From an uncultured Roseburia sp. (lineage in GTDB: Bacteria > Bacillota > Clostridia > Lachnospirales > Lachnospiraceae), in the NCBI GenBank assembly GCA_947567625.1, contig CANONN010000002.1:1-64000 (forward strand): DNA of 64,000 nucleotides. Direction: 5' to 3'. The notes beneath the pieces were generated by a model that worked only from the letters and a program-made list of their open reading frames with translations, was not told the DNA's origin and made no database searches. The number at the start of each line of letters is the position of its first letter. The stretch's first letter is position 1. The position numbers were made by a program, and so were the translations under genes. This document shows, in pieces, positions 16,009 through 24,660 of this stretch.

Positions 16009-16265
16009 TTTTATTCCTCCGATGGTGTATAAAGTATTATAATTATATCCTTTTAACTGACTTTTTTCAACAGTATGTCCATACATAATATTCACCTCAT
16101 AAATAAAAAACTTATGTTTGTAAATAGTATTCCCCAATATAAATAAAAAGTCAGAAAAAATCATTCTGAAACTACAATAGAATTGTTCAAAACATACCAA
16201 CCATAAAAAATGGCAGATAATTATCTTTGTCCAAATCCATCTGTTTCATACCATTTCTATAATAA
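16009..16265. other. AT-rich intergenic stretch, no gene seen
   Basis: Lies upstream of the AIPR remnant. It is AT-rich with no convincing open frame; the frame covering it has no ribosome site and merely runs into the AIPR start. Confidence 0.4.
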
Positions 16266-16409
16266 TGTAACAGTCCAGCCTTGGCTTCCCTGTTACGGAA
16301 TCCTCTCCATTTAATGTTTGCCTGCGGCAAAGGAGCGGATTCCTGGCTGTTCGGCACTACCGGCCGCTAACTGCGCAGCAAGTGCGCAGTTTAAGGTTGA
16401 ACTGTTACA
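16266..16409. repeat. family A structured intergenic repeat, copy 2
   Basis: 144 bases with terminal inverted repeats TGTAACAGTCCAGCCTT and AAGGTTGAACTGTTACA. Inside are two hairpins: GGAATCC...GGATTCC (with GTTTGCCTGCGGCAAA between) and CTGCGCAGCAAGTGCGCAG. This is the cleanest copy in the window and shows the element boundaries. Confidence 0.75.
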
Positions 16410-16427
16410 TAATAACGCTCTTTTACC

Positions 16428-16503
16428 CATGTTTTATTGACAGTGCAAGGATTATCGCCGGTTTTATGTGCAAGTTTTCATCGGGTAAATTTGCCATTGT
16501 ATA
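16428..16503. repeat. imperfect direct repeat, right copy
   Basis: Matches 14501-14576 in the same orientation with scattered substitutions (TGTTTTATTGACAGTGCAAGG, then GGTTTTA, AAGTTTTCATCGGG, TTGCCATTGTAT). It no longer carries a TATAAT in the ribU position. See the left copy. Confidence 0.6.
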
Positions 16504-16581
16504 AAATCTTGTCTTATGTAATAATAATACAAACTATAGATAAAAGAACGAAACAAAACGCAACGGAAAGGAATACATCTT

Positions 16582-17595
16582 ATGAAAACAACCATTTCCT
16601 CTGCCAAAACATATCAGGAGAGTTTATTCAATACCAAAAAGCATCTGGCATACCCCTGTATTGCAGAAGACAGATACCAGGAACAGATGGAGCAGCTTGT
16701 AGAACCCTATTTGAAGCAGCGAATCTCAAGCGGCACAAAAGACGGCCTTTATTATGAGTTTTACGAACATCCCTCGCCCAAAGCAACCATTGTCATCAGT
16801 TTTGGCTTCACGGAATCCTGTGAAAAATATCACGAATTAATCTATTACATGCATCGTGAAGGCTATCAGGCTGCTATCATAGAACACCGTGGCCACGGGA
16901 AATCGCTGCGCGAGGTAAATGATTGGCAGCTTGTCCATGTAGAGGATTTTAACCAGTATGTGGACGATCTGCACCGCTTTATACAAACGATTGTACAACC
17001 AAAAGCCGGAAATCTCCCGCTCTATCTCTATGCGCACTCCATGGGAGGCTGTATCGGTACATTATATTTGGAACAACATCCTGACGTTTTTAAAAAAGCG
17101 GTTCTAAATGCCCCGATGCTCGGCATTTATATCGGACGCATACCTGACTTTATCGCACGAATCGTCTGCCGTGGAGCCATCACATGCGGGAAACAGAAGA
17201 AGAAACTATTTACCATGAATGATTTTGACCCGCAGGAACCGTTTGCAAACAGTGCCGGGGATTCCCCGGCCCGTCACCATTATTATCAAAAGCTGCGCCG
17301 GGAGAACGAGGCATACCGTACAAACTGTGCCACCTACAACTGGGCTTATCAGGCACTGCGTGCAGGTAAACGCGCCATCGCGCCTGAAAATGCCGCCAAT
17401 ATTCAAATTCCGGTGTTGTTATTCCAGGCTGCGAATGACACTTTTGTCCGGGCCAAAGAGCAAAACCTGTTTCTTGGCCGCATACAAAATGGCAGAAAAG
17501 TCATCGTTGACTCCCGGCACGAGATTAATCGGATGACGAGTGACCGTCTGGAACCTTATCTGGCAGAACTATTTGAATTCTATCAAGCCGGTTAG
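16582..17595 (+). CDS. alpha/beta hydrolase, lysophospholipase/monoacylglycerol lipase type
   Basis: A 337-residue cytosolic serine hydrolase. Seen: the oxyanion region ISFGFTESCEKYHELIYYM, an HRGHGKS turn, the nucleophile elbow AHSMGG (about residues 152-157), the acid in QAANDTFV and the histidine in SRHEINRM near the C-terminus. This layout fits the PldB/monoglyceride lipase group. It stands alone on the plus strand; AACGGAAAGGAATACATCTT precedes the ATG. Substrate unknown. Confidence 0.88.
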   Translation: MKTTISSAKTYQESLFNTKKHLAYPCIAEDRYQEQMEQLVEPYLKQRISSGTKDGLYYEFYEHPSPKATIVISFGFTESCEKYHELIYYMHREGYQAAIIEHRGHGKSLREVNDWQLVHVEDFNQYVDDLHRFIQTIVQPKAGNLPLYLYAHSMGGCIGTLYLEQHPDVFKKAVLNAPMLGIYIGRIPDFIARIVCRGAITCGKQKKKLFTMNDFDPQEPFANSAGDSPARHHYYQKLRRENEAYRTNCATYNWAYQALRAGKRAIAPENAANIQIPVLLFQAANDTFVRAKEQNLFLGRIQNGRKVIVDSRHEINRMTSDRLEPYLAELFEFYQAG

Positions 17596-17691
17596 CACTA
17601 TACCGGCAGAATTTTCCCTCAAAACATCAAACGGATGCGTATACGAATTTCAATTTATACCATAAAAAGCCGTTTTAGTTACCGGATAACC

Positions 17692-18189
17692 TTAGGTCAT
17701 AGCCTCTAATTTTACAGAGGTGCCATTCACGGAGATACCGATCATATTTCCCGAAAAAACTACAAAACCAAATGTTACCCCGATGACCGCATTGCCGCCA
17801 ATTTGGTTGGATTCCGCTATCATATCAAATAGCGCTGCCTTTTTTGCCGCCTTTAACTTTTCTGAGTACCCTTTTGATTCTGTGCCAAAAAGGTCGGATA
17901 TACCTGCTTTAAAATCCGCCAAAAAACCTGTACCCATAACGCTCTCACCCGAAACCAGGCCAAGGTATTTTGTTATCTGATATCCCTCAAAACAATATCC
18001 TGTCGTCAATTTATGGTTTTTTACTTCCGGCCTACAAAAAGGATTTTGCGCTTCCGCTTGTGCCGCTATCACATGTAAGGTCTCTTCACCCAGCAGCGAT
18101 TCATCTAAAATTTTGCCGCATTGCCAGCACATATTTGCATCTATCATTTCTTGAGAAAGTGTTATTCCACAATCGGGACATTTATTCAT
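17692..18189 (-). CDS. zinc-ribbon plus YbjQ domain protein
   Basis: A 165-residue protein with an N-terminal zinc ribbon (CPDCG at residue 4 and CWQCG at residue 22) joined to a C-terminal YbjQ (DUF74, putative heavy-metal-binding) domain: TTGYCFEGYQI, LVSGESVMGTG, AESNQIGGNAVIGV. YbjQ proteins form pentamers and their role is unclear. The gene is monocistronic with its own promoter. Confidence 0.88.
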   Translation of the reverse strand: MNKCPDCGITLSQEMIDANMCWQCGKILDESLLGEETLHVIAAQAEAQNPFCRPEVKNHKLTTGYCFEGYQITKYLGLVSGESVMGTGFLADFKAGISDLFGTESKGYSEKLKAAKKAALFDMIAESNQIGGNAVIGVTFGFVVFSGNMIGISVNGTSVKLEAMT

Positions 18190-18225
18190 AGTTTCGATTC
18201 CTCCGCAAAAATATTTTATCTGTTA

Positions 18226-18254
18226 ATTATACCATAAAAATCTGTTTGAAACAA
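18226..18254 (-). promoter_or_regulatory. promoter of the YbjQ-domain gene
   Basis: Minus strand TTGTTT (18249-18254), 17 bases, TATAAT (18226-18231), 37 bases before the start codon with GGAGGAATCG in between. Confidence 0.7.
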
Positions 18255-18282
18255 TTAGTCGATCCGTTCCGCTTCCGCCGAA

Positions 18283-18428
18283 TGTATCCGTTCATCGTTC
18301 GGCTTCCCTGTTACGGAATCCGCTAAAATTTGCAAATTTGCCTGCGGCAAAGCAGCGGCTTCCCTGCTATTCGTCACTACTGGCTGCTAACTGCGCAACA
18401 GGCGCGCAGTTGCAGGCTGAACTGTTAC
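18283..18428. repeat. family A structured intergenic repeat, copy 3
   Basis: Begins TGTATCCGTTCATCGTTCGG and ends GCAGGCTGAACTGTTAC, with the internal CTGCGCAACAGGCGCGCAG hairpin and the GCCTGCGGCAAA block of copy 2. It sits directly downstream of the blaR1 stop. Confidence 0.65.
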
Positions 18429-18455
18429 CGCCTAATTATCTGATTGTTTGGTATG

Positions 18456-20789
18456 TTACTGCACTCCGCGCAGATACGGTTCCACAAGATTTGAGGCATG
18501 TGCATACAGTGTATCGTACCACTGCTGCCCCGTCTCCGCCGTCGCGGCATCCACAGGGAGCTTACCTTTCAGCTGCAAAAGCTCTTCACAAACAAGCGCC
18601 ATGATTTTGCCCGCAAGACCGGTTTCCTTTCCCTGTGCGAAACGGCCCAGGCAGCGGCAAAGCGTATACTCGCCATAATATATTAGTTCCTGGTACGAGG
18701 TAACATGGTCATCAATGTAATCCTTAGGATTCGACGAAGCCATCGGTTCGGCGCAGATTTCTTCCAAAAGACCGTCAACAACGGCGTCCACGTCAAGGCC
18801 GCTCTGCCGTACCGCCTGCCGATAACAGTTCTGTTTCTGCCGGATTATAAATTTTTGGCTGTCAATACCGTCTTTTGCGGCCTGTGAGGGAAACTTATCA
18901 CGAATGTCAGGCACAAAGTAACTGCCGTCGCGAGGTTCCCAATATTCTTGCAGCCGATAACCGTCCCCGCTTATCTCAAATGTAAGCGCAATCGGGATAT
19001 GACTGCCGCCCACAGTATCCATTCCCTTTTCGGTAGATTTGTACTCCTCATAGAGAACCCATCCATAGTAAGTCACCACATCACCCTGAGACGGCGCCGC
19101 AGGCACGGTCTCCAAAGTGACAAAATCACAACACGCCAGATCGTAGTCACTGGCAGAAAAAGACTGATTTTTTTCCAGTATCGCATCCGTGATCGCTTTC
19201 GCCGCCGCATCTGTTCCTGTCTTAACGTTCATTTCCGACACACCCTCAAAAATACTCCATGTTCCATTGATATACAAATCAACGGTATCTCCCTCCCCAT
19301 ATCGATAGCCGTAACCCGTGCCAAAATTTGATTGATTGTTCTCTGTGGGACGCTGCGAAGCATCCACGGCAGAAGTAATTTCTCCGTCAAAGTCTTTTGC
19401 TTCATTTGACTCAGCGTAAACGTTTCCTGTATCATAGTAACATTTGTCGTCTATCATTACCATTGGAATAATGTCATATTTTATCTCCCCTTCTGCCTCC
19501 CTATCTGCCGTTTTTTCCGCCTCGTCCTCAATCCTCACGTCCACATCCTCCACGCGCACATAGACGACAATGTCTTCCTCTGCCGGATTGCCCAAGACAA
19601 CGCCAACCCGAAACCACGCGCCCTTTTCCACGCGCATCTCCACCGGCAGGCCAGGTGTCAGATCAGCTGGCATATACGCGGTTTTTTCCTTTACCTGCAC
19701 AGGTTCCAATACCACCTGCGTATCGCCAAGATTTTCTCCTGCCCAAAGCGTGATTCTGTTTTTGCGCGGCGAGATTTCTTCTTCCGAATAATAAAATGCT
19801 TCCTCGCTGCCGGCGGGAATTACAATTCTAATATCAAAACGATGTTGCTTTGGATTTGTCAGAAAGCAGACGGCCACTATGGCGCACACAGCGATGGCTG
19901 CAAGCATGATCCAGAACGCCGGCTTTTTATAGTGCAGAACCGTTTTTACCCTCTCCTTTACCCCCACTTCGCCAAAAGCGAGCGGGCAGTCCATCGCGCG
20001 TCTCTTTTGCACACTACAGGCAAGCAGGACATTGGCATACGCCTTTTTCCCGTCCATGTCCATGTCTTTGATTACCTTTTCGTCACAGGCGAGCTCGATA
20101 TCCCGGCAAAACAAAAGATACGCCGCCCACACCAGCGGGTGAAACCAATAGACCGCAAGCAGCAGAAAACCGAGCAGCTTCCACCAGTGATCTTTTCGCA
20201 TTAAATGCGCCTGCTCGTGTGCAAGCACATACTCTGTCTGCCCGCCGTCCATGCCGGAATAGAGATATATCCGCGGCCTTATGACCCCCAGTATAAAAGG
20301 CGTTTTCACCTGGTCACATATCCAGATATTATCCCGCAGCCAGACCGCTTCGCGCAATTTCCTGCGCAGCCGCCAAAAGCTTGCCAGCGCATAGCCAAGT
20401 ATGGCAAACATCCCCGCCATCCAGATAACTCCGGCAGCCCACATGGCAACGTGCAGCGGGTTCACGCTGGCCTCGGGGGACTGGGCCAGTGACCCGTTTA
20501 TGACCGGATTTAAGGCGCTATTGACCCATGATACCCCGCTGTGAATCAACGGCTGCTGCTCGTAGCGGACATCTGTGGCTCGAATCGTCTCCGCGCTCGG
20601 AATCAGACAAAACGAGCTCTCGACCGTAACCGGACATAACAGACGCACTGCCACAATCGCCCACAATATACAGGTGAACCGTCTGGGCGCACGTTTTAGA
20701 ATAAGCCGCAGCACCATGACAGCTGCAATCAACCAGCCCGCGGCAACGCCCATATTAAAAAGCTTGATAAAGATCACATCCATACTCAT
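18456..20789 (-). CDS. BlaR1/MecR1-type M56 membrane metalloprotease sensor
   Basis: A 777-residue sensor. The N-terminal 320 residues hold four membrane helices and a cytosolic M56 zinc protease with HEQAH and the later ELACDEKVI metal ligand. Normal BlaR1 has a C-terminal penicillin-binding sensor; here the roughly 450-residue outer part lacks an obvious STxK/KTG signature and instead looks like a mixed-fold domain of unknown ligand. Activated M56 protease is expected to lead to cleavage of the BlaI-type repressor encoded just upstream; the two overlap by ATGA. No beta-lactamase gene is nearby, so the signal is probably cell-envelope stress or a peptide. Confidence 0.88.
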   Translation of the reverse strand: MSMDVIFIKLFNMGVAAGWLIAAVMVLRLILKRAPRRFTCILWAIVAVRLLCPVTVESSFCLIPSAETIRATDVRYEQQPLIHSGVSWVNSALNPVINGSLAQSPEASVNPLHVAMWAAGVIWMAGMFAILGYALASFWRLRRKLREAVWLRDNIWICDQVKTPFILGVIRPRIYLYSGMDGGQTEYVLAHEQAHLMRKDHWWKLLGFLLLAVYWFHPLVWAAYLLFCRDIELACDEKVIKDMDMDGKKAYANVLLACSVQKRRAMDCPLAFGEVGVKERVKTVLHYKKPAFWIMLAAIAVCAIVAVCFLTNPKQHRFDIRIVIPAGSEEAFYYSEEEISPRKNRITLWAGENLGDTQVVLEPVQVKEKTAYMPADLTPGLPVEMRVEKGAWFRVGVVLGNPAEEDIVVYVRVEDVDVRIEDEAEKTADREAEGEIKYDIIPMVMIDDKCYYDTGNVYAESNEAKDFDGEITSAVDASQRPTENNQSNFGTGYGYRYGEGDTVDLYINGTWSIFEGVSEMNVKTGTDAAAKAITDAILEKNQSFSASDYDLACCDFVTLETVPAAPSQGDVVTYYGWVLYEEYKSTEKGMDTVGGSHIPIALTFEISGDGYRLQEYWEPRDGSYFVPDIRDKFPSQAAKDGIDSQKFIIRQKQNCYRQAVRQSGLDVDAVVDGLLEEICAEPMASSNPKDYIDDHVTSYQELIYYGEYTLCRCLGRFAQGKETGLAGKIMALVCEELLQLKGKLPVDAATAETGQQWYDTLYAHASNLVEPYLRGVQ

Positions 20790-21148
20790 CCCTCCTGCGC
20801 ACGGTCAATCATTCTGCGTATCTCCTCAACCTCCTCCGGCGTCAATGCTTGTTGGTTCGTAAAGGCGGCAAGAAACGCCGGGAGCGAGCCGTCAAAGGTA
20901 TCCTCCACAAATTTCCTGCTCTGCATGGAATGAAACTGCGCGCGCGATATCAGGCATGTCACCGTTCCCTTGTTGTTTTCAAACAGCCCTTTGTCGCACA
21001 GCCTTTTTAAGACGGTATGCGTCGTAGTCCGCTTCCATTGAAACGCTTCTGCCGCCAGCTTCACCAATTCCGACGATGTGATCGGCGCGCGCTCCCATAT
21101 GATATCCGCAAAACGCGCCTCAATCACCCCCAACTGTATCTCCGCCAT
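20786..21148 (-). CDS. BlaI/MecI/CopY family transcriptional repressor
   Basis: A 120-residue winged-helix repressor. Seen: the MAEIQLGVIEARFADIIWE start, WKRTTTHTVLKRLCDKGLF (recognition helix and wing) and a C-terminal dimer segment. I chose the ATG with GGAGG seven bases ahead; the longer frame has two other in-frame ATGs too close to that site. It overlaps blaR1 and presumably represses this operon through the dyad in its promoter. Confidence 0.93.
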   Translation of the reverse strand: MAEIQLGVIEARFADIIWERAPITSSELVKLAAEAFQWKRTTTHTVLKRLCDKGLFENNKGTVTCLISRAQFHSMQSRKFVEDTFDGSLPAFLAAFTNQQALTPEEVEEIRRMIDRAQEG

Positions 21149-21188
21149 ATCCATTCCTCCGTTCATACTACACACTGTCGTCTATATT

Positions 21189-21218
21189 AAGACTACTCTA
21201 TGTAGTCCCTTTTGTCAA
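21189..21218 (-). promoter_or_regulatory. blaI-blaR1 promoter with BlaI-type operator
   Basis: Minus strand TTGACA (21213-21218), 17 bases, TAGTCT as -10. A perfect dyad GACTAC-tctat-GTAGTC (21191-21207, palindromic on both strands) covers the spacer and -10. A second looser half-site pair (GACGACAGTGTGTAGT) lies just downstream. BlaI/MecI repressors bind TACA/TGTA-like dyads, so autoregulation is likely. Confidence 0.65.
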
Positions 21219-21236
21219 GTGCTTTGATCAACCCGT

Positions 21237-21404
21237 CGTTACTCGATGTAACCGTTCAGCTCAGGACTTTGCACTCGCTGCAAAGTCCGTAAGAACGCGT
21301 ATATCTAGACAAGCAGGAATCCGGCTCTTTGGCGAAGACAAACTTTATATGAGACGGATTCCGTAACTATGAAGCCGAGGGCTGAATAGTAACTACTCGA
21401 TAAC
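21237..21404. repeat. family A structured intergenic repeat, copy 4 (inverted)
   Basis: On the minus strand this has the same order as copy 2: TTACTATTCAGCC near one end, a GGAATCC...GGATTCC hairpin with a GTTTGTCTTCGCCAAA centre, a GGACTTTGCAGCGAGTGCAAAGTCC-like hairpin, and GAACGGTTAC at the other end. The second stem differs from copy 2 on both sides yet stays paired. It separates the divergent blaI and MATE genes. Confidence 0.65.
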
Positions 21405-21522
21405 CGTTCCTCTCTCGGCCTTACGGTCGCTGAACGGTTCCTTTACACGCTGCGCCTGTTTTGTGCTATACTATGTAATGTGATGATTGCGAACGGCAAA
21501 ACCAGGCTAAAAATTCCGTTCC

Positions 21523-21552
21523 TTGCAGGAGTCGGAATTGTCGCGCTATACT
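21523..21552 (+). promoter_or_regulatory. promoter of the MATE transporter gene
   Basis: TTGCAG (21523-21528), 18 bases, TATACT (21547-21552), about 30 bases before the ATG. Confidence 0.6.
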
Positions 21553-21580
21553 ACAACTAGATTGGACGGACGAAAAAAAT

Positions 21581-22936
21581 ATGCAAAAAGTTGATTTTGA
21601 AAACGGCTCTATCGCCAATAATATCATACAGACCTCACTGCCATTGCTGGTGGCGCAGGTGATCAGTCTTTTGTACAGCATTGTAGACAGGATTTATATT
21701 GGAAGAATCGACGGTTATGGCACACAGGCGCTTGGCGCAATCGGGCTGTGCTTCCCGATTATTATACTCATCGGCGGTTTTACCAATATGTTTGGCCTTG
21801 GGGGCGCGCCGTTATTCTCCATTGCGCTGGGAAAAAACGACAGAAAAAAAGCCGCTGCCGTACTGAATACAGCATTTCGGCTCGAAATGATAACAGGCGC
21901 TTTCCTTATGCTATTCTGTGAGCTGTTTGCCTCACAGCTCTTATCGATTTTTGGCGCGGCGGCAGACGAGCTTCAATTTTCTGTCCCCTACATCAGAATC
22001 TATCTGGCGGGGACGATCTTTACCATGATTTCCACCGGCATGAACCCCTATATCAATGCGCAGGGATACGCCACGGTCAGCATGAAATCCGTATTAATCG
22101 GAGCCGTCTCAAATATAGTCCTCGACCCCATCTTTATTTTTACACTGGGCCTTGGGGTAAAGGGAGCCGCTGTTGCAACCGTGATCTCCCAATTTTTATC
22201 TATGCTGTTTGTTTTCAGATTCCTTTTGGGTCCTAAAAATGAGTTTGTGATATGTTTCCGCAAATTTTTTGCGCTCCCTTACGCAAAAGAAATCGTCAGC
22301 CTTGGCCTGTCGCCCTTTATCATGCAATGTACCAATTCACTGGTATCCGTGGCCTGCAACAACGTACTGATGCAAACCGGCGGCACGCTCTATGTGTCTG
22401 TTATGACAATTATTTCTTCGGTACGACAGATACTGGACACACCCATCATGGCCATTACAGAGGGGGCTTCACCAGCCATTTCCTATAATTACGGCGCGGG
22501 AAAATCAAAAAGAGTCCTAAATGCCATCCTTTTAATGGCAGCGGCTGCAATCCTGTATACTTGTCTGATGTGGGTGTTGATTGAGAGATTCCCGCTGTTG
22601 TTTATTAAAATCTTCAGCGACGACACCGCCCTCAAACAGCTGGCGCTTCGGCCGCTTCACTTGTATTTCCTGGCTTTTGTCTTCCAGTCGTTTCAGTATT
22701 GCGGGCAGACTGTGTTCAAGGCACTGAACCGGAAAAAACAGGCCATTTTTTTTAGCCTGTTCCGAAAAGTTATCATGGTGATTCCGCTCACCTTTCTGCT
22801 GCCTTTTGCCTTTGATATGGGAGCAGACGGCGTCTTTATGGCGGAACCCATCTCCAACGTGATCGGAGGGCTGGCCTGTTTTACAACGATGGCGGTAACC
22901 ATTATCCCGGAGCTGAAGCATAAAAAAACCGCTTAA
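21581..22936 (+). CDS. MATE family multidrug efflux transporter
   Basis: A 451-residue membrane protein with about 12 helices in two homologous halves. Seen: QTSLPLLVAQVISLLYSIVDRIYIG near the N-terminus, GGFTNMFGLGGAPLFSIALG, and ITEGASPAISYNYGAGK in the second half, all typical of DinF/NorM-like MATE pumps. These use sodium or proton gradients to export cationic compounds. It is divergent from blaI-blaR1 and stands alone. Confidence 0.93.
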   Translation: MQKVDFENGSIANNIIQTSLPLLVAQVISLLYSIVDRIYIGRIDGYGTQALGAIGLCFPIIILIGGFTNMFGLGGAPLFSIALGKNDRKKAAAVLNTAFRLEMITGAFLMLFCELFASQLLSIFGAAADELQFSVPYIRIYLAGTIFTMISTGMNPYINAQGYATVSMKSVLIGAVSNIVLDPIFIFTLGLGVKGAAVATVISQFLSMLFVFRFLLGPKNEFVICFRKFFALPYAKEIVSLGLSPFIMQCTNSLVSVACNNVLMQTGGTLYVSVMTIISSVRQILDTPIMAITEGASPAISYNYGAGKSKRVLNAILLMAAAAILYTCLMWVLIERFPLLFIKIFSDDTALKQLALRPLHLYFLAFVFQSFQYCGQTVFKALNRKKQAIFFSLFRKVIMVIPLTFLLPFAFDMGADGVFMAEPISNVIGGLACFTTMAVTIIPELKHKKTA

Positions 22937-22960
22937 AAGGTACATGGGAACTTCGGTTCC

Positions 22961-23668
22961 CTAATCCATCACTATCTCCTCCACCGTCACAAATACATAC
23001 CCCTGTTTTTGCAGCTCATCCACGATCGCCAGGGCTGCATCCACAGAGGACTTCGACGCATCGTGAAGCAGGATGATATCATTTTCCTGCACTTTTTTCA
23101 CTACTCTCTCTATCACTGCCGCCGTGTTTGTTGTTGCCCAATCTCTGGGGTCAATGTCCCAGAGCACTTCTATCATTTTCGTCTCATAGTCGAGGTTGCT
23201 TTTCCAACAGCCAAACGGCGGGCGGATATACTCAGGGTATTCCCCGGTAATATCATAGATCGCCGTGTTCGTCTTATCGACCTGCTCTTTGGCCGCCGCA
23301 TCGCTGAGATTGCAGAGATTGACATGCTCATAGGAATGCGTGCAGATCTTATGCCCCTCCTCATAGATTCTCTTGACAATATCAGGATACTTTTCCACTT
23401 CACTGCCAAGCAAAAAGAACGTGGCTTTCACACCGCGTTCCCCTAGTCCGTCCAGCAAAGTCTCGGTAAAATCAGGATTGGGGCCGTCGTCAAACGTCAA
23501 TGCTATTTTCTTCTTCATCTCCGGGGCGTCTTCCATCTTCCCGGATACCTGCATCGTCCCCGCATGGCTGCCGTTATACCACAGTAACAGCGCCGCCGTG
23601 ACGACAAACAGCCCCCCGCCAATCAATCTGGTTTTATATTTTTTTAAGTACGCCAAAAATATCTGCAC
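22961..23668 (-). CDS. membrane-anchored polysaccharide deacetylase (NodB domain)
   Basis: A 235-residue protein with one N-terminal membrane helix (about 15-33) and an extracytoplasmic NodB domain: TFDDGPNPDFTETLL, HSYEHVNL (metal histidines), RPPFGCW, LWDIDPRDW and IILLHDA. It likely removes acetyl groups from peptidoglycan or another N-acetyl glycan. The open frame extends to 23800, but a TATAAT at 23702-23707 lies within that extension, so I start at the GTG (23668) preceded by AAAGGAACG. Confidence 0.88.
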   Translation of the reverse strand: MQIFLAYLKKYKTRLIGGGLFVVTAALLLWYNGSHAGTMQVSGKMEDAPEMKKKIALTFDDGPNPDFTETLLDGLGERGVKATFFLLGSEVEKYPDIVKRIYEEGHKICTHSYEHVNLCNLSDAAAKEQVDKTNTAIYDITGEYPEYIRPPFGCWKSNLDYETKMIEVLWDIDPRDWATTNTAAVIERVVKKVQENDIILLHDASKSSVDAALAIVDELQKQGYVFVTVEEIVMD

Positions 23669-23805
23669 GGCCGAATCGTTCCTTTTCCTCGCTGTCAACC
23701 TATTATATGCAGATCTTGGCAAAAACATGTTATCATTCAGGCTGCCGTGGCACTTTGCTGTTTTGGCCGCGGTTATGCGTATGTAAACGGCCGCAGCCAT
23801 AAAGT

Positions 23806-24657
23806 TTACAGAGACTTTATTCCTTTGTCCTCCGGCAGCTCACCGCGATCATCGTTTTCATCACCGTAAAGATCGGCATCACTGTAACCGTCGTAAGTAT
23901 CATAGCTGTTATAATAGTACGGATAACTCTTATAAGAAGGATCATTGATCGCAGAAAAGCTAAAAAATAAATAAGTGACAATACATAACAGGAATGAGAC
24001 GCCCGCCGTGATGATGCCGACGATCGGGAACGCTCGCTGTCCGCCCTTTGCCAGCTGAATAATAGCAAATATAATGGCGAGGACACCGGTCACCCAATTG
24101 AGGCAGGTGCAAAACAGTAAGAGCGATATAATGCCCAGAATCATGGCCGCAATCCCAAAACCGTTGTCGGCATCGCGCTTATCATTCTGTCCTCCGCGAT
24201 AGCCATAGCCGTTATTCTGGCCGTAGCCGCCACCGCCAAACTGGCCGTAATTTCCGGCGTTTTGACCGTAATTTCCGGCGTTTGAACCGTAGCTTCCTCC
24301 GCCGAACTGACCGTAATTACTGCCAAACTGCCCATAATTTCCGGTGTTTTGACCGTAGCCTCCGCCGTTTGTGCCGTAGCCGCTGCCGCCCTGCCCATAG
24401 CCTGCGCCTCCCTGGCCGTAACTGCCGCCATTGTGCCCGTAGCCTGCGCCTCCCTGGCCGTAACTGCCGCCATTGTGCCCATAGCCTGCGCCTCCCTGGC
24501 CGTAACTGCCCGTTTGGCCGGCGCGATAACTGTTTCCATAGGCATCCCGTGTCGGCGGTACATTTTGAACTTCCAAGTTGACCGGCTTATCCAACGTCAT
24601 CTTATTTTCTTCCCCGTCTCCTGTTCCCCCCGTACTGCCATATCTGTTTTCATCCAT
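23806..24657 (-). CDS. Gly/Tyr-rich tail plus DUF4190-like membrane protein
   Basis: A 283-residue protein. Residues 1-155 are a low-complexity cytoplasmic part built of GYGQGG, GSYGQ and NYGQ units. Residues about 165-235 hold two or three membrane helices with DNGFGIAAMILGIISLLLFC and LAIIFAIIQLAKGG, the pattern of DUF4190. A short acidic, tyrosine-rich C-terminus follows. Such proteins are common in Lachnospiraceae with unknown role; the tail might phase-separate or bind RNA, which is speculation. It is three bases after the C_GCAxxG gene. Confidence 0.8.
   Translation of the reverse strand: MDENRYGSTGGTGDGEENKMTLDKPVNLEVQNVPPTRDAYGNSYRAGQTGSYGQGGAGYGHNGGSYGQGGAGYGHNGGSYGQGGAGYGQGGSGYGTNGGGYGQNTGNYGQFGSNYGQFGGGSYGSNAGNYGQNAGNYGQFGGGGYGQNNGYGYRGGQNDKRDADNGFGIAAMILGIISLLLFCTCLNWVTGVLAIIFAIIQLAKGGQRAFPIVGIITAGVSFLLCIVTYLFFSFSAINDPSYKSYPYYYNSYDTYDGYSDADLYGDENDDRGELPEDKGIKSL
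24401..24510. repeat. 42-bp coding tandem repeats in the Gly/Tyr-rich gene
   Basis: Two full 42-base units (24401-24442, 24443-24484) and a partial third, encoding YGHNGGSYGQGGAG-type units. The near identity suggests copy-number change over short times. Confidence 0.85.
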
Positions 24658-24660
24658 ATG

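Noticed and set aside
15970-16200. A 76-codon frame ending MDRITQSMLDAF
   Set aside because: Only its last 12 codons after a ribosome site are meaningful, and they belong to the start of the broken AIPR gene.
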